Shown here: positions 1 to 11,166 of the stretch, in pieces
How positions within the stretch are numbered: the stretch's first letter is position 1
Layout: every line of letters starts with the position of its first letter
Assembly: GCF_018494055.1 (NCBI RefSeq)
Contig: NZ_JABBFQ010000011.1
Coordinates: forward strand, 32,617 to 96,616
Source: Rosenbergiella epipactidis
Lineage (GTDB): Bacteria > Pseudomonadota > Gammaproteobacteria > Enterobacterales > Enterobacteriaceae
Direction: 5' to 3'
DNA: 64,000 bases
Notes under the pieces: model-generated
Databases searched by the model: none
Seen by the model: the letters and a program-made list of their open reading frames with translations, nothing else
Told to the model about the DNA's origin: nothing
Position numbers and translations under genes: made by a program

Positions 1-1
1 C

Positions 2-544
2 CAAGAAAAAGATGTCGATTTTCGTCCCTTCTACGAGATGTGCAAGAGTATCGGTGGTTGGAAAAACCGGGGGCAACTTAACGATGCACGTCTATATTCT
101 TGGCTGATTGAACTTACCAATAAAAAGACAGAGTTAGACCAATTTCAAAAAATGTCGCCTCGGGGAGGCCAAACAGCAACTGCGTCGGCACTGATTCGTT
201 CTGTGCCCGTGATGATGGAAGGGCGTAACCCACGTAAAATCTTTGTTATTATGTCATCTCATGCAGATTCTTCTTATCGGAAAACAGTGACCGACAAATT
301 TCTCAAAAATCACAACCTCTGTCAGCGTATTAAAGATGGCTTTCTAGCACATCCCGAAACTCGCACGGAACGGGTAGACATCTATTATATATCAACCAAA
401 TACGATGACGTTGATCGAGTCAATTATTGGGCACAACACTGCACGGGGCCGGAGAATGCTGTCTCATCTCGCGATGCGCAGAGTATTATTTCAACGGTTA
501 AAGGGATCATTAGTGATGAAGTAGGTACCGTTACCTACCAGTGA
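2..544 (+). CDS. TadG-like pilus-assembly protein, 3' part (VWA-type C-terminus)
   Basis: This is the C-terminal part of a larger gene that runs in from the left edge; the frame is open from base 2 to the stop at 542-544, about 180 residues. The visible part resembles the C-terminal half of TadE/TadG-like Flp-pilus proteins with a von Willebrand A-like fold: a Ser/Thr-rich stretch followed by RKIFVIMSS (a VWA beta-strand), a segment with cysteines (NLCQRI, AQHCTGPEN) and an ending typical of these proteins (IISDEVG). In Tad systems TadG is envelope-anchored and helps pilus assembly. The N-terminal membrane anchor and MIDAS motif are outside the window, so the assignment rests on the tail only. 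The neighbour downstream is queE, a housekeeping gene, so this is the right end of a tad-type locus. Confidence 0.5.
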   Translation, partial: QEKDVDFRPFYEMCKSIGGWKNRGQLNDARLYSWLIELTNKKTELDQFQKMSPRGGQTATASALIRSVPVMMEGRNPRKIFVIMSSHADSSYRKTVTDKFLKNHNLCQRIKDGFLAHPETRTERVDIYYISTKYDDVDRVNYWAQHCTGPENAVSSRDAQSIISTVKGIISDEVGTVTYQ

Positions 545-608
545 TTGTGCATGATCATTCACTCAGTTTCTGCGATAATAGCGTTTTTCGAGCAGAAATT
601 GAGTGTTC

Positions 609-1280
609 ATGTTGTACCCAATTAATGAAATGTTCCAAACCTTACAAGGTGAAGGATTTTACACTGGCGCACCGGCTATTTTTATTCGTCTTCAAGGTTG
701 CCCTGTCGGCTGCAGCTGGTGCGATACGAAACATACTTGGGAAAAGTATGCTGACCAACAGCAGCCACTTACCAATATTGTGCATAAATCTGCTGAGAGT
801 GAGGCATGGGCAGACGCCAGCGTCGAACAGCTTTTAGCGGTTATTGCCGAACAAGGCTGGACCGCGAAGCATATTGTTATTACCGGCGGTGAACCTGCTC
901 TCTACGATTTGACACCCCTAACTGAGCAGTTCGAACAACAGGGTTTTCAATGCCAAATCGAGACTAGCGGCACACATCCTATTCAATGCTCAGCAGCAAC
1001 CTGGGTGACCGTCTCGCCAAAAGTTAATATGCGCGGTGGCTACGATGTATTGAACAGTGCTTTACTTAGGGCGAATGAGGTGAAGCATCCAGTGGGACGT
1101 CAGCGCGATATTGACGCGCTGGATCTTCTGCTTAGCCAAGTGCCGCCTTCCACCCATCGCATTATTGCCTTACAACCGATTAGCTGTAAGAAGGCTGCGA
1201 CTGAACTGTGCATTGCGACTTGCATCGCGAGAAACTGGCGTTTTTCAATGCAGACGCATAAATATCTTAATATCGCTTAA
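609..1280 (+). CDS. queE: 7-carboxy-7-deazaguanine synthase QueE
   Basis: Radical SAM enzyme of queuosine biosynthesis: converts 6-carboxy-tetrahydropterin (the product of QueD) to 7-carboxy-7-deazaguanine. The 223-residue protein follows the E. coli QueE sequence closely from the N-terminus (YPINEMFQTLQGEG) to the last residues (HKYLNIA). The cluster-binding CxxxCxxC is C31, C35 and C38, and the SAM-binding GGEP motif is present in VITGGEPAL. I chose ATG 609 because it gives the family's start (M-x-YPINEMF); an in-frame GTG at 603 would add two residues. It converges with queD with only 3 bases between the stops. Confidence 0.95.
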   Translation: MLYPINEMFQTLQGEGFYTGAPAIFIRLQGCPVGCSWCDTKHTWEKYADQQQPLTNIVHKSAESEAWADASVEQLLAVIAEQGWTAKHIVITGGEPALYDLTPLTEQFEQQGFQCQIETSGTHPIQCSAATWVTVSPKVNMRGGYDVLNSALLRANEVKHPVGRQRDIDALDLLLSQVPPSTHRIIALQPISCKKAATELCIATCIARNWRFSMQTHKYLNIA

Positions 1281-1283
1281 CGA

Positions 1284-1649
1284 TTACTCTCCGCGATAGG
1301 TACAGCCCGCCGTACAGGTTTCTTTAATCATCACTGCGCTGAGTAACGGCAGTTTGGGTTTCATTTGTTGCCAAATCCAGACTGCTAAAACTTCGCTTGT
1401 CGGATTCTCCAACCCGGCAATGTCATTCAGATAATGGTGATCTAATCTTTCATAAAGAGGTTTGAAAGCGGCTTTCAATTCGGCAAAGTCCATCACCCAT
1501 CCGGTGTGGGCGTCTACTTCACCGGTAATCTCTAGACGAACCAGGAATGAATGTCCGTGCAAACGTCCACATTTGTGTCCTTCGGGGACATGTGGAAGGA
1601 AATGCGCCGCTTCGAATTGAAACTCTTTAAATAAGGTTGTAACTGCCAT
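1284..1649 (-). CDS. queD: 6-carboxy-5,6,7,8-tetrahydropterin synthase QueD
   Basis: Zinc enzyme that makes 6-carboxytetrahydropterin from dihydroneopterin triphosphate, the step before QueE in queuosine/7-deazaguanine synthesis. It is 121 residues, full length for the family. Zinc ligands H16, H31 and H33 are visible (FEAAH, LHGHSF), with C27 as the catalytic cysteine ([11 protein letters not shown]). The C-terminal [13 protein letters not shown] is the conserved tail. It faces queE tail to tail, so the two pathway partners are neighbours but not co-transcribed. It shares its upstream region with the cysJ promoter. Confidence 0.96.
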   Translation of the reverse strand: MAVTTLFKEFQFEAAHFLPHVPEGHKCGRLHGHSFLVRLEITGEVDAHTGWVMDFAELKAAFKPLYERLDHHYLNDIAGLENPTSEVLAVWIWQQMKPKLPLLSAVMIKETCTAGCTYRGE

Positions 1650-1910
1650 AGCGTTGATAAAATTCCGCGATAGAAAGGTGAAAAGGGGGTAGTTTAGCGT
1701 AAAAGCTAGCGCTTCTCATTCTTTTCACTGCCAACTCACCATATTGTTGCCCTTCTTAAGATTAACCAGTTTTATCGATAAGCCTTAGCACTAAAACGAG
1801 TTAGTGTATTTAGTTATTTAATATGCTTAAGCTGTCTTTATCAGTAATAATCGTACGGTTACTCTACACTTACTGATATTTTTGCCCTTGGCACTGGAAT
1901 ACGATAAGCA
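1650..1910. promoter_or_regulatory. queD-cysJ divergent regulatory region
   Basis: This AT-rich gap of about 260 bases separates divergently read queD and cysJ and must hold both promoters. In E. coli the cysJIH promoter is activated by CysB with N-acetylserine. The stretch around 1805-1830 (TTTAGTTATTTAATATG) resembles the TTAGTTATT-type element of cys promoters, but CysB sites are poorly conserved. I infer the role from gene identity rather than from a clear motif. Confidence 0.4.
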
Positions 1911-3722
1911 ATGACCAATCAAGCCCCTCAGCTGCCGCTTAGCGCGGAGCAACTCGCCCGCTTACAAGACGTGACTCAAGAACTGACATCCCATCAACTC
2001 GCGTGGATCTCCGGGTATTGTTGGGGACGTCTTGGCGATTCCTCGGCCGTTTCTAGCAGCCCTGAAACAGCTACCCCAACTGCACCGGCAGTCGAGCAAC
2101 CGAGTATTACCTTGATTTCTGCTTCACAAACCGGCAACGCCCGACGATTGGCGGAGCAGCTCCGTGACGATTTACTGGGTGTGCAGCTTCAGGTCAATTT
2201 GGTCAATGCAGCGGATTATAAATTCAAGCAAATCGCGGCAGAGAAGATTGTCGTAGTCGTGACCTCCACCCAAGGTGAAGGGGAAGCGCCAGAAGAAGCG
2301 GTGGCTTTCCATAAATATCTGCATTCGAAAAAAGCCCCCGCATTACCTGATGTGCGCTTTGCTGTCTTCGGATTGGGCGATTCGTCTTATGAATTCTTCT
2401 GCCAAGCGGCAAAAGATTTTGATCAGCAATTATCTTCGCTCGGCGCAGAGCGTTTGTTACCCCGTGTTGATGCGGACGTCGATTATGCTCAGGCAGCAGA
2501 GCAGTGGCGCTCTGAGGTCGTCGCGAGCCTTAAAGCGCTGGTCCCGACCAGTTCACCACAGGCTGTTTCACAGGTCGCCTCAGGGGCCAGTGATATTTTA
2601 GACAGTACGCCATACAGCAAAGAAGCGCCGCTTAGCGCAACGCTTGCGGTCAGTCAGAAAATTACCGGTCGTGAATCTGATCGGGATATTCGCCATATTG
2701 AGATCGATATCAGTGAATCGGGATTACGCTATCAAGCAGGCGACGCATTAGGCGTGTGGTTTAAAAACGATCCAGCCTTAGTCAGTGAACTCCTCGAATT
2801 GTTATGGATTGACGCAACGGAAACCGTTAGCGTCGAGGGTGCCACCTTATCGATCAGTGAGGCACTGCGTAGCCGTTTAGAGTTAACGGTTAACAGCAGT
2901 AAAATCGTTGAAAGTTACGCCCATCTCTCAGCAAATGAATCGTTGCTGGGCTTAGTCAGTGATAAAAGTGCCCTGCAAAAATTTGCTCAACAATGGCCTA
3001 TCGTTGATATGATCCGCCATGCACCGGCACCGCTCACGGCTCAGCAGCTGGTCGAGCTTCTGCGCCCGTTGACGCCGCGTCTTTACTCTATCTCGTCGTC
3101 ACAAGCGGAAGTTGAAGACGAAGTGCATATTACCGTTGGTGTGGTGCGTTATGATATCGAGGGGCGCGCGCGCAGCGGTGGTGCCTCAGGTTATCTGGCC
3201 GATCAGTTGCAAGAAGATGATGAGATTGAAATTTTTATCGAGCATAACGATAACTTCCGCTTACCTGCTGAAGGGGATACACCGGTCATTATGATCGGTC
3301 CAGGGACTGGTATTGCGCCTTTCCGTTCATTTATTCAACAGCGGGATAACGATGGGGCAGAAGGCCCTAACTGGTTATTCTTCGGTAACCCGCATTTCAC
3401 GGAAGATTTTCTCTATCAAGTGGAATGGCAGAAGTACGTTAAACAAGGACTACTCACTCGGATCGATCTTGCTTGGTCAAGGGACCAAGTAGAAAAAGTT
3501 TACGTCCAAGATAAACTTCGTGAACAGGGTGAGGAAGTGTGGCGCTGGATTGAACAAGGTGCCCATATCTATGTCTGTGGCGATGCTACCCGTATGGCAA
3601 AAGATGTCGAAAACACTTTATTAGAGATTATTGCTCAATATGGTGCGATGGACAGTGAGTCTGCAGACGAATATTTGAGCGATTTGCGCATTGCTCGTCG
3701 CTATCAGAGAGATGTCTACTAA
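1911..3722 (+). CDS. cysJ: NADPH-sulfite reductase flavoprotein alpha subunit CysJ
   Basis: Electron-donor subunit of assimilatory sulfite reductase: passes electrons from NADPH through FAD and FMN to the CysI hemoprotein in the cytoplasm. The 603 residues show the full layout: an N-terminal linker; a flavodoxin FMN domain (about 65-205, with [16 protein letters not shown] and [12 protein letters not shown]); then the FAD and ferredoxin-reductase-like NADP domains ([38 protein letters not shown]) ending in the expected RRYQRDVY. It is first in cysJIH; its stop TAA overlaps the cysI start by one base, so translation is coupled. Confidence 0.97.
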   Translation: MTNQAPQLPLSAEQLARLQDVTQELTSHQLAWISGYCWGRLGDSSAVSSSPETATPTAPAVEQPSITLISASQTGNARRLAEQLRDDLLGVQLQVNLVNAADYKFKQIAAEKIVVVVTSTQGEGEAPEEAVAFHKYLHSKKAPALPDVRFAVFGLGDSSYEFFCQAAKDFDQQLSSLGAERLLPRVDADVDYAQAAEQWRSEVVASLKALVPTSSPQAVSQVASGASDILDSTPYSKEAPLSATLAVSQKITGRESDRDIRHIEIDISESGLRYQAGDALGVWFKNDPALVSELLELLWIDATETVSVEGATLSISEALRSRLELTVNSSKIVESYAHLSANESLLGLVSDKSALQKFAQQWPIVDMIRHAPAPLTAQQLVELLRPLTPRLYSISSSQAEVEDEVHITVGVVRYDIEGRARSGGASGYLADQLQEDDEIEIFIEHNDNFRLPAEGDTPVIMIGPGTGIAPFRSFIQQRDNDGAEGPNWLFFGNPHFTEDFLYQVEWQKYVKQGLLTRIDLAWSRDQVEKVYVQDKLREQGEEVWRWIEQGAHIYVCGDATRMAKDVENTLLEIIAQYGAMDSESADEYLSDLRIARRYQRDVY

Positions 3723-5446
3723 TGAGTACAAAATATCCTGGCCCTTTAGTCGTAGAGGGTAAACTATCCGATGCTGAGCGTCTGAAGAAAGAGAGTCATT
3801 TCCTACGTGGGACCATTAAAGAAGATCTTAATGATGGTCTGACCGGTGGCTTTAACGGTGATAACTACCTACTCATCCGCTTTCATGGCATGTATCAACA
3901 AGATGATCGTGACATCCGTGCCGAGCGGACCGAGCAGAAGCTAGAGCCACGTCACGCTATGATGCTGCGTTGCCGTTTACCTGGCGGTATTATTACGCCC
4001 CAGCAATGGCTAGCGATTGATCGCTTCGCGGAAGAGAAAACAATTTATGGCAGTATTCGCTTAACCAACCGTCAAACCTTTCAGTTCCACGGTATTTTGA
4101 AGAAAAACGTTAAGCCGGTGCATCAAATGCTGCACGAAGTCGGCCTCGACGCGTTGGCGACGGCCAACGACGTAAACCGTAACGTTCTTTGTACCTCAAA
4201 CCCGGTAGAATCGGCTCTGCATCAAGAAGCCTACGAGTGGGCAAAGAAAATCTCCGAGCATCTGCTGCCACAGACCCGTGCCTATGCGGAAATCTGGTGG
4301 GATAAAGAAAAAGTGGCTACCACGGATCAAGAACCTATCCTTGGCGAAACTTACCTTCCTCGCAAGTTTAAGACTACGGTGGTGATCCCTCCCCACAATG
4401 ATGTGGACCTGCACGCGAACGACCTGAACTTTATCGCTATCGCGGAAGAGGGCAAATTAGTCGGCTTTAACCTACTGGTTGGCGGGGGGCTTTCTATCGA
4501 CCATGGAAATAAAGCGACTTATGCCCGTACCGCGACGGAGTTCGGTTATCTGCCTCTGGAAAAAGTCTTGGACGTCGCGCAAGCGGTGGTGACTACGCAG
4601 CGAGATTGGGGCAACCGTACCGATCGTAAAAATGCGAAAACTAAATATACCTTGGAGCGCGTTGGGCCAGAAGTTTTTAAAGCGGAAGTGGAGAAGCGTG
4701 CTGGGCTAACGTTTGCCCCTATCCGTCCTTATGAATTTACCACGCGTGGTGATCGGTTTGGATGGATTAAAGGGATCGATAATCAGTGGCATCTCACGCT
4801 ATTTATTGAAAACGGTCGCTTACTCGATTATCCCGGCCGTCCGCTGAAGAAAGGGATTGCAGAGATTGCGAAAATCCACCAAGGCGATTTTCGTCTTACC
4901 GCAAACCAGAACTTGATCGTTGCTGGGGTACCTGAAAACCAAAAAGAGGCGATTGAAGCCTTAGCTGTCGAGCATGGATTAATGGAGAAGGTCACACCAC
5001 AACGCGAGAACTCTATGGCTTGTGTCGCATTTCCTACCTGTCCACTAGCCATGGCAGAAGCCGAGCGTTTTCTACCTGGTTTTATCAGTGAGGTGGAAGC
5101 GTTGATGGCCCGTCACGGTGTTGCAGAGGAAGCGATTGTGATGCGGGTCACTGGCTGTCCAAACGGTTGTGGCCGGGCATTATTAGCCGAAGTAGGGCTG
5201 GTGGGTAAAGCTCCGGGTCGCTATAACCTGCATCTTGGCGGAAACCGCATTGGAACCCGCATCCCTGCGATGTACCGTGAAAATATCCAAGAAGCGGAAA
5301 TACTCTCAATCCTTGACGAGCTTATTGGTCGTTGGGCGATTGAGCGTGAACAGCACGAAGGTTTTGGTGATTACACCATTCGTGCAGGCATCGTCCGTGA
5401 AGTTGTCGATCCGGCTCGTGATTTTTGGGCCGCAGTGGAGGCGTAA
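3722..5446 (+). CDS. cysI: Sulfite reductase hemoprotein beta subunit CysI
   Basis: Catalytic subunit that reduces sulfite to sulfide with six electrons at a coupled siroheme-[4Fe-4S] centre. The four cluster cysteines are seen at residues 434, 440, 479 and 483 (CVAFPTC and TGCPNGCG), exactly as in E. coli. At 574 residues it is full length. The siroheme cofactor is made by CysG, encoded downstream. It overlaps cysJ by one base upstream and cysH by one base downstream (TAATG), so the three genes form one tight operon. Confidence 0.97.
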   Translation: MSTKYPGPLVVEGKLSDAERLKKESHFLRGTIKEDLNDGLTGGFNGDNYLLIRFHGMYQQDDRDIRAERTEQKLEPRHAMMLRCRLPGGIITPQQWLAIDRFAEEKTIYGSIRLTNRQTFQFHGILKKNVKPVHQMLHEVGLDALATANDVNRNVLCTSNPVESALHQEAYEWAKKISEHLLPQTRAYAEIWWDKEKVATTDQEPILGETYLPRKFKTTVVIPPHNDVDLHANDLNFIAIAEEGKLVGFNLLVGGGLSIDHGNKATYARTATEFGYLPLEKVLDVAQAVVTTQRDWGNRTDRKNAKTKYTLERVGPEVFKAEVEKRAGLTFAPIRPYEFTTRGDRFGWIKGIDNQWHLTLFIENGRLLDYPGRPLKKGIAEIAKIHQGDFRLTANQNLIVAGVPENQKEAIEALAVEHGLMEKVTPQRENSMACVAFPTCPLAMAEAERFLPGFISEVEALMARHGVAEEAIVMRVTGCPNGCGRALLAEVGLVGKAPGRYNLHLGGNRIGTRIPAMYRENIQEAEILSILDELIGRWAIEREQHEGFGDYTIRAGIVREVVDPARDFWAAVEA

Positions 5447-6180
5447 TGGCTGAACTCAACTTAGCAGAATTAGTGTTGTTGGAGAAAAGTGAACAACAAG
5501 CGGCCCTCGCGGCCGTTAATCAGCAACTTGACCCACTCAGTGCTGAAGAGCGAGTGGCGTGGGCGTTAGAGCATCTCCCTGGTCAGCATGCGTTGACCAG
5601 CAGTTTCGGGATCCAAGCTGCGGTAAGTTTACACTTGGTGGCCCAGCAGTCCCCCTCAATTCCGGTGATTTTGACCGATACCGGGTATCTATTTCCTGAA
5701 ACCTATCAGTTTATCGATAGCCTGCAACAACAATTGCAGCTCAATTTACACGTCTACCGCGCGGCGTTATCGCCCGCTTGGCAAGAGGCGCGCTACGGTA
5801 AATTGTGGGAGCAGGGCGTCGAGGGACTTGAGCGGTATAACCAGCTGAATAAAGTGGAGCCGTTGAACCAAGCCTTGGAAACACTGCAGGTGAAAACCTG
5901 GTTTGCTGGCTTACGCCGCGAGCAATCGGAAAGCCGCTCACAGTTACAAGTGTTGTCTGTCTCGCGAGGGATCTTTAAGTTCTTACCGATCGTCGATTGG
6001 GATAACCGCCAAGTCTATCAATACTTAAAGAAACATGGCCTAAGCTATCATCCCCTATGGGAACAAGGCTACCTCTCGGTTGGGGATACCCATACCACCC
6101 GTAAATGGGAGCCGGGTATGCGTGAAGAAGAGACGCGCTTCTTCGGCTTGAAACGCGAATGTGGATTACACGAAGGTTAA
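5446..6180 (+). CDS. cysH: Phosphoadenosine phosphosulfate (PAPS) reductase CysH
   Basis: Thioredoxin-dependent enzyme that reduces PAPS to sulfite, feeding CysJI. The start at 5446 overlaps the cysI stop and gives 244 residues, the same length as E. coli CysH; a GTG-like extension to 5425 would lie inside cysI and is not needed. The catalytic ECGLH motif near the C-terminus is intact, and the PP-loop-like [10 protein letters not shown] is at about residue 45. The extra cysteine pairs of the [4Fe-4S] APS-reductase type are absent, so PAPS (not APS) is the substrate, consistent with cysC downstream. Its stop overlaps the stop of the convergent iap-like gene. Confidence 0.96.
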   Translation: MAELNLAELVLLEKSEQQAALAAVNQQLDPLSAEERVAWALEHLPGQHALTSSFGIQAAVSLHLVAQQSPSIPVILTDTGYLFPETYQFIDSLQQQLQLNLHVYRAALSPAWQEARYGKLWEQGVEGLERYNQLNKVEPLNQALETLQVKTWFAGLRREQSESRSQLQVLSVSRGIFKFLPIVDWDNRQVYQYLKKHGLSYHPLWEQGYLSVGDTHTTRKWEPGMREEETRFFGLKRECGLHEG

Positions 6181-7190
6181 TGCTTGGTGGTTGCCGTGCG
6201 TGTGGGAGTCAGCAAGCCACGCAATAATGGCGTGAGGATAGTCACCAGCTGGTGGCTACGCTGTGCCAATCGATGTGGATAGTGCCGCTGGATATAGGCC
6301 AAGTTATCTTTAGCGGCATCATCATGTAATACGGATTGCGTCTCGCCAGCCGCTAAGGTCGTTAGCTTTCCCGCATTGGATGCGGTGACACGTAGATAGG
6401 GGAGTCCCGCTTGTTCGTAAGCCGTAAGCGTCCGAGAGCGGCGACTCGCCAGTTGCGCGGTCATTAATTGAATAGCATGTTGCTGGGCGATCGTTTTGGC
6501 TCGGTCTGTCGTTTGTTTACGCACCGCTGCCGCCGTTGTATTACCACTGAGGAAAGCGAGGTGCTTGCCCGCCACGATGTTCTCAATATCTACCACTAGT
6601 AACGTGTTTTTACGTTGGTCAGCAGATAGACGTTGCAAATAGGTATTTATTCCTTGCTGGGGCGGCTGGGTCCCTCCCAATGCGACAAAACGTAGACTGT
6701 ATTCATGATGATGAGCGGCTAGACGCTTAGCTAATTCCAACATAACGCCTAAGCTGGCTGCATTATTATCGATCCCCTGAAAAGTAAGGCCGCCAAAATT
6801 GTGCCGCCGCTGTTGCGCAGTGTGGGACTGTGGCGTATCGATATGGGTAATGACCAGTATTTCTTCAGTAAGTTTTCCGGGCTGTTCCGCTACTACCGAG
6901 GTGGCGGAGAGCGGACGCACGGCGCCGGGGTCGTGACGGATCTGCGCTCGATAGCCTAATTGACTAAACTGTTGTAACAGATATTCGGCGGTCAAAAATT
7001 CTGCTGGCGTACCCGACATCCTGCCGGGAAAATAGGTGGCAATATAGCGAGTGTGTTGTTCAGCCACCTTACCAAAACTAGAGTCAGTATTGGCATAGCC
7101 GGTGAATGGGGTAAGTGAAACGCCGAGGCACAGGGCTGCCAAGGCCGATTTACTCTTCAATAAACGTAACATTTTTAATGGGTTCCACAC
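6177..7190 (-). CDS. Iap-like M28 family aminopeptidase with degenerate active site
   Basis: Exported protein related to E. coli Iap (alkaline phosphatase isozyme conversion aminopeptidase), 337 residues with an N-terminal hydrophobic signal region (about 15-33, before YANTDSS). The M28 fold is recognisable: [17 protein letters not shown], the HID motif (H116, D118), bridging aspartate D141 in GIDNNAAS, D201 in VVDIEN, and a late LHDD. However, where family members carry the catalytic and metal-binding glutamates (GEEEG-type motif), this protein reads GGTQPPQQG (172-180), with no acidic residue. It probably cannot work as a normal zinc aminopeptidase. The start could also be the internal Met at residue 7. 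It overlaps cysH by 4 bases, tail to tail. Confidence 0.8.
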   Translation of the reverse strand: MWNPLKMLRLLKSKSALAALCLGVSLTPFTGYANTDSSFGKVAEQHTRYIATYFPGRMSGTPAEFLTAEYLLQQFSQLGYRAQIRHDPGAVRPLSATSVVAEQPGKLTEEILVITHIDTPQSHTAQQRRHNFGGLTFQGIDNNAASLGVMLELAKRLAAHHHEYSLRFVALGGTQPPQQGINTYLQRLSADQRKNTLLVVDIENIVAGKHLAFLSGNTTAAAVRKQTTDRAKTIAQQHAIQLMTAQLASRRSRTLTAYEQAGLPYLRVTASNAGKLTTLAAGETQSVLHDDAAKDNLAYIQRHYPHRLAQRSHQLVTILTPLLRGLLTPTRTATTKH

Positions 7191-7389
7191 AGTCGCTTAT
7201 CGCAGATAATAGCATTAATCGCCGCAGGGGCATTCAGCAAATTATCTGAATTATCCCGCCGCAGCCTTAAGCAAAAAATTCGCTAAGCTTATTCCATAAA
7301 GTTACTGCTCATTCCAAAACAACATTTCATCATTAGGCAATTAAGCTTATATAGTTTAGTCATTGAAAGACTAACTTTACCGAGTGTGT
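7191..7389 (+). promoter_or_regulatory. Putative cysG-cysDNC promoter region
   Basis: This gap of about 200 bases lies before the cysG-cysD-cysN-cysC run and is the only space that could hold its promoter. A -10-like TATAGT is at 7350-7355. Upstream, around 7288-7330, two ATTCC words (TTATTCCATAAAG and CTCATTCCAAAAC) about 25 bases apart resemble the half-sites of CysB-bound cys promoters. The region also holds the iap-like gene's promoter on the other strand. The CysB site is inferred. Confidence 0.4.
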
Positions 7390-8805
7390 GTGGACTACTT
7401 ACCGCTGTTTGCTGAATTAAAAAACCGCCCCGTTCTTGTTATTGGCGGCGGAGAAATTGCATCGCGAAAAATCGATCTGTTACTTCGCGCGAACGCAATC
7501 GTCCATATCGTCGCTCGTGAACTCTCGGAAGAGGTTAGCGCGCTGGTTAATGACAAAAAAGTCTTATGGATAGCCAAAGAGTATCAGGCGTCATACATCG
7601 ATCAGGTCTTTTTCGTTATCGCCGCCACCGACGATTCGGTATTAAATGAACGGGTTTACCAAGATGCCCAACGTAAATTCAAATTAGTTAATGTGGTAGA
7701 CGACCAAGCCCGCTGTAGCTTTATCTTTCCCTCGATTGTTGACCGCTCACCGATTATTGTCGCCATCTCCTCTGCGGGGACAGCACCGGTGTTGGCACGC
7801 TCGCTACGCGAGAAAATTGAGACGCTACTGCCTGCACGGTTAGGCGATGCTGCACAGCTTGCGGGTCAATGGCGCGATCGCGTTAAGCAGCGTTTTCATC
7901 GGATGGCGGATCGTCGCCGCTTTTGGGAGCGTCTGTTTAATGGAGAATATTTACATCACGCCACAGCAGGCAATCTGCCTCAGGCTGAAAAGCTGCTTGC
8001 AGAGAGCTTAGATGATCCCATTTCAGCGCGCGGAGAAATTTATCTGGTCGGCGCTGGGCCAGGGGATCCTGGGCTGTTAACCCTACGTGGTCTACAAGTT
8101 ATGCAGTTGGCCGATGTGGTGCTCTATGATCACCTCGTCAGCGAAGAGGTCCTCGATCTTGTCCGCCGTGATGCAGAGCGTATTTGTGTCGGTAAACGCG
8201 CTGGCGCTCATTCAGTCCCACAGGAAGAAACCAATCAATTATTGGTCACCTTGGCGTTACAAGGTAAAAAAGTCGTGCGCTTAAAAGGCGGTGACCCCTT
8301 TATTTTTGGGCGAGGCGGCGAAGAACTTGAAGCCGCGGTAGCGGCGAATATTCCCTTCCAAGTGGTGCCCGGCATTACTGCAGCAGCAGGGGCTACCGCG
8401 TATGCAGGGATCCCGTTGACCCACCGCGACTATGCACAAAGCGCGGTATTTATTACCGGACACTGCCGTAAAGATGGACGGGAGCCAGATTGGGCGGCGT
8501 TAGCCTTAAGCGATCAGACCCTCGCCATTTACATGGGCACGGTGAAAGCGGCGGAAATTAGCCGTCGTCTGATCGAACATGGACGCGCCGCCGAGACGCC
8601 AGTTGCCGTGATTGGGCGAGGGACTCGCCAGAATCAACAGGTTTTAACCGGGCGTCTTGACCAGCTCGCAGACTTAGCGGCCGCAGCGCCTACGCCAGCA
8701 TTAGTGGTGATTGGCGAGGTCGTACACTTACATAAGCATTTAGCCTGGTTTCAGAAGTCATCCGCGTCGATTACTTCCTCTTCAGCGCTTACACCCATTA
8801 TTTGA
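7390..8805 (+). CDS. cysG: Siroheme synthase CysG (trifunctional)
   Basis: Fused enzyme that makes siroheme, the cofactor of CysI, from uroporphyrinogen III. The N-terminal part (about 1-200) is the dehydrogenase/ferrochelatase module with a Rossmann GGGEIASRK motif. The C-terminal part (about 215-460) is the SAM-dependent uroporphyrinogen-III methyltransferase, with [29 protein letters not shown] and [10 protein letters not shown]. Length (about 471) matches the fused enterobacterial form. The start is GTG; GTG 7390 gives the family's M-D-x-LP N-terminus and has GAG a few bases upstream, while GTG 7384 would add two residues. The gene is followed 8 bases later by cysD, so siroheme and sulfate activation genes form one unit. 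Confidence 0.94.
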   Translation: MDYLPLFAELKNRPVLVIGGGEIASRKIDLLLRANAIVHIVARELSEEVSALVNDKKVLWIAKEYQASYIDQVFFVIAATDDSVLNERVYQDAQRKFKLVNVVDDQARCSFIFPSIVDRSPIIVAISSAGTAPVLARSLREKIETLLPARLGDAAQLAGQWRDRVKQRFHRMADRRRFWERLFNGEYLHHATAGNLPQAEKLLAESLDDPISARGEIYLVGAGPGDPGLLTLRGLQVMQLADVVLYDHLVSEEVLDLVRRDAERICVGKRAGAHSVPQEETNQLLVTLALQGKKVVRLKGGDPFIFGRGGEELEAAVAANIPFQVVPGITAAAGATAYAGIPLTHRDYAQSAVFITGHCRKDGREPDWAALALSDQTLAIYMGTVKAAEISRRLIEHGRAAETPVAVIGRGTRQNQQVLTGRLDQLADLAAAAPTPALVVIGEVVHLHKHLAWFQKSSASITSSSALTPII

Positions 8806-8813
8806 GGTATCGT

Positions 8814-9722
8814 ATGGACCAACAACGACTGACTCACCTGCGTCAGCTGGAAGCAGAGAGTATTCATATCCTACGCGAAGTGGCGGCAGAATTTTCCAAC
8901 CCGGTCATGATGTATTCGATCGGTAAAGATTCTTCGGTAATGTTACACCTCGCCCGAAAAGCGTTCTATCCCGGAAAATTACCTTTCCCGTTATTGCATG
9001 TCGATACCGGCTGGAAATTTAAGCAAATGTACGAATTCCGTGACCGCACCGTCAAAGAAATTGGGGCGGAGTTGATCGTGCACCGTAACCCTGAAGGGGT
9101 GGCGATGGGGATCAATCCTTTCGTCCATGGCAGTGCTAAACATACCGATATCATGAAAACCGAAGGGTTAAAGCAAGCATTAAACAAATATGGATTTGAT
9201 GCGGCTTTCGGGGGCGCTCGCCGCGATGAAGAGAAGTCTCGTGCTAAAGAGCGTATTTATTCGTTCCGTGATCGTTTCCATCGTTGGGATCCTAAAAACC
9301 AACGGCCAGAGCTGTGGCACAACTATAACGGCCAAATCAATAAAGGCGAAAGTATTCGTGTGTTCCCGCTCTCTAACTGGACCGAACTCGATATCTGGCA
9401 ATACATCTTTTTAGAGAATATCGAGATCGTTCCTCTTTACTTGGCCGCTGAGCGTCCAGTGTTAGAACGCGATGGCATGTTGATGATGATCGATGACGAG
9501 CGCATTGACTTACAGCCGGGTGAAAAAATTGAACAGCGTAAGGTCCGTTTCCGTACCTTAGGATGCTGGCCGCTAACCGGAGCTGTCGAGTCCTCGGCGG
9601 AGACGTTACCGGAAATTATTGAAGAGATGTTGGTATCCACGACCAGCGAGCGTCAAGGGCGGGTCATCGATCGCGATCAAGCCGGATCGATGGAAATGAA
9701 AAAACGCCAAGGTTACTTCTAA
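8814..9722 (+). CDS. cysD: Sulfate adenylyltransferase subunit 2 CysD
   Basis: Catalytic subunit of ATP sulfurylase, forming APS from ATP and sulfate, driven by GTP hydrolysis in CysN. At 302 residues it is nearly identical to E. coli CysD along its length ([19 protein letters not shown] at the start, [12 protein letters not shown] at the end). The PP-loop [14 protein letters not shown] and the [15 protein letters not shown] segment are intact. ATG 8814 was preferred over an upstream in-frame codon because it gives the exact family N-terminus and follows TGAGG. It is 8 bases after cysG and 10 before cysN. Confidence 0.97.
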   Translation: MDQQRLTHLRQLEAESIHILREVAAEFSNPVMMYSIGKDSSVMLHLARKAFYPGKLPFPLLHVDTGWKFKQMYEFRDRTVKEIGAELIVHRNPEGVAMGINPFVHGSAKHTDIMKTEGLKQALNKYGFDAAFGGARRDEEKSRAKERIYSFRDRFHRWDPKNQRPELWHNYNGQINKGESIRVFPLSNWTELDIWQYIFLENIEIVPLYLAAERPVLERDGMLMMIDDERIDLQPGEKIEQRKVRFRTLGCWPLTGAVESSAETLPEIIEEMLVSTTSERQGRVIDRDQAGSMEMKKRQGYF

Positions 9723-9732
9723 GGATCTGATT

Positions 9733-11166
9733 ATGAATAATGCATTAGCACAACAAATTGCCGATCAAGGTGGCGTTGAAGCCTGGTTGACCGCTCAGCA
9801 GCACAAAAGCTTATTAAGATTCTTAACATGTGGCAGCGTCGATGATGGCAAAAGCACCCTGATTGGTCGTCTATTACACGACACCCGTCAAATTTACGAA
9901 GACCAGCTCTCTTCACTGCATAACGACAGCAAGCGACATGGTACTCAGGGCGAGAAGCTCGATTTGGCCTTACTGGTCGATGGTTTACAAGCGGAGCGCG
10001 AGCAAGGTATCACCATTGATGTCGCTTACCGCTATTTCTCCACTGAAAAACGTAAGTTTATTATTGCCGATACTCCCGGACATGAGCAGTACACTCGGAA
10101 TATGGCAACCGGCGCATCGACCTGTGATTTAGCCATTCTGTTAATCGATGCGCGTAAAGGCGTACTCGACCAAACGCGCCGCCATAGCTTTATCTCAACG
10201 CTGTTGGGGATAAAGCATTTAGTCGTGGCGGTGAATAAGATGGATTTGGTTGACTATAACGAGACGACGTTCAATGAAATTGTTCAGCAATACCTCGATT
10301 TTGCAGAGCAATTACCAAAAGACCTCGATATCCGTTTTGTTCCCGTCTCTGCCCTAGAAGGTGAGAATATTGCGGCGAATAGTCAACATATGCCGTGGTA
10401 CAGCGGTCCGACATTGCTTGAAATTCTTGAAACGGTTGAGGTGAAAAGAGTGGTAGAAGGGCAAGCGATGCGCTTCCCTGTGCAATACGTTAACCGTCCA
10501 AACCTTGATTTTAGAGGCTATGCCGGGACAGTGGCATCGGGCACCGTGACAGTTGGACAAGCGATAAAAGTCTTACCGTCGGGTGTGAGCAGCCGTGTGG
10601 CGAAGATCACCACGTTCGATGGCGACTTACCTCAAGCCTCTGCAGGCGAAGCTGTGACGTTAGTGTTAGAAACAGAAATTGATATCTCGCGCGGAGATCT
10701 CTTGGTTGATGGCGATGCGCAATTAAGCCCGACTCATGCCGCCGAAGTGGATGTGGTATGGATGGGAGAGAACGCATTACAACCGGGCCAAAGTTACCAA
10801 ATCAAAGTTGCCGGTAAAACGGCGCGTGCGGTAGTCGATGAAATCATTCATCAAGTGAATATCAATACGTTAGCCACCAGTGAGGCGGAGAGTCTACCGC
10901 TTAATGCTATCGGACGTGTGGCCTTAACCTTCGATGAGCCATTGATGCTAGACCCTTACGCAGAAAATCCGGTGACCGGCGGTTTAATCTTTATCGATCG
11001 CCTGAGTAACGTTACCGTCGGCGCCGGTATGGTCTATCAAACACGCAGTCTTGACGTGGCGCAGTCAACCGGACAATTCAGTGCTTTCGAGCTCGAACTT
11101 AATGAGCTGGTCCGTAAACACTTCCCACACTGGGACGCTAAAAATTTACGAGATAGCCTGAAATGA
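9733..11166 (+). CDS. cysN: Sulfate adenylyltransferase subunit 1 CysN (GTPase)
   Basis: Regulatory GTPase of ATP sulfurylase, an elongation-factor-like protein of 477 residues. The G motifs are all present: P-loop GSVDDGKST at about residue 36, switch [10 protein letters not shown], and NKMD. The EF-Tu-like beta-barrel domains follow. It is the stand-alone enterobacterial form, not fused to CysC; cysC follows as a separate gene whose start overlaps the cysN stop by 4 bases (ATGA). Confidence 0.97.
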   Translation: MNNALAQQIADQGGVEAWLTAQQHKSLLRFLTCGSVDDGKSTLIGRLLHDTRQIYEDQLSSLHNDSKRHGTQGEKLDLALLVDGLQAEREQGITIDVAYRYFSTEKRKFIIADTPGHEQYTRNMATGASTCDLAILLIDARKGVLDQTRRHSFISTLLGIKHLVVAVNKMDLVDYNETTFNEIVQQYLDFAEQLPKDLDIRFVPVSALEGENIAANSQHMPWYSGPTLLEILETVEVKRVVEGQAMRFPVQYVNRPNLDFRGYAGTVASGTVTVGQAIKVLPSGVSSRVAKITTFDGDLPQASAGEAVTLVLETEIDISRGDLLVDGDAQLSPTHAAEVDVVWMGENALQPGQSYQIKVAGKTARAVVDEIIHQVNINTLATSEAESLPLNAIGRVALTFDEPLMLDPYAENPVTGGLIFIDRLSNVTVGAGMVYQTRSLDVAQSTGQFSAFELELNELVRKHFPHWDAKNLRDSLK

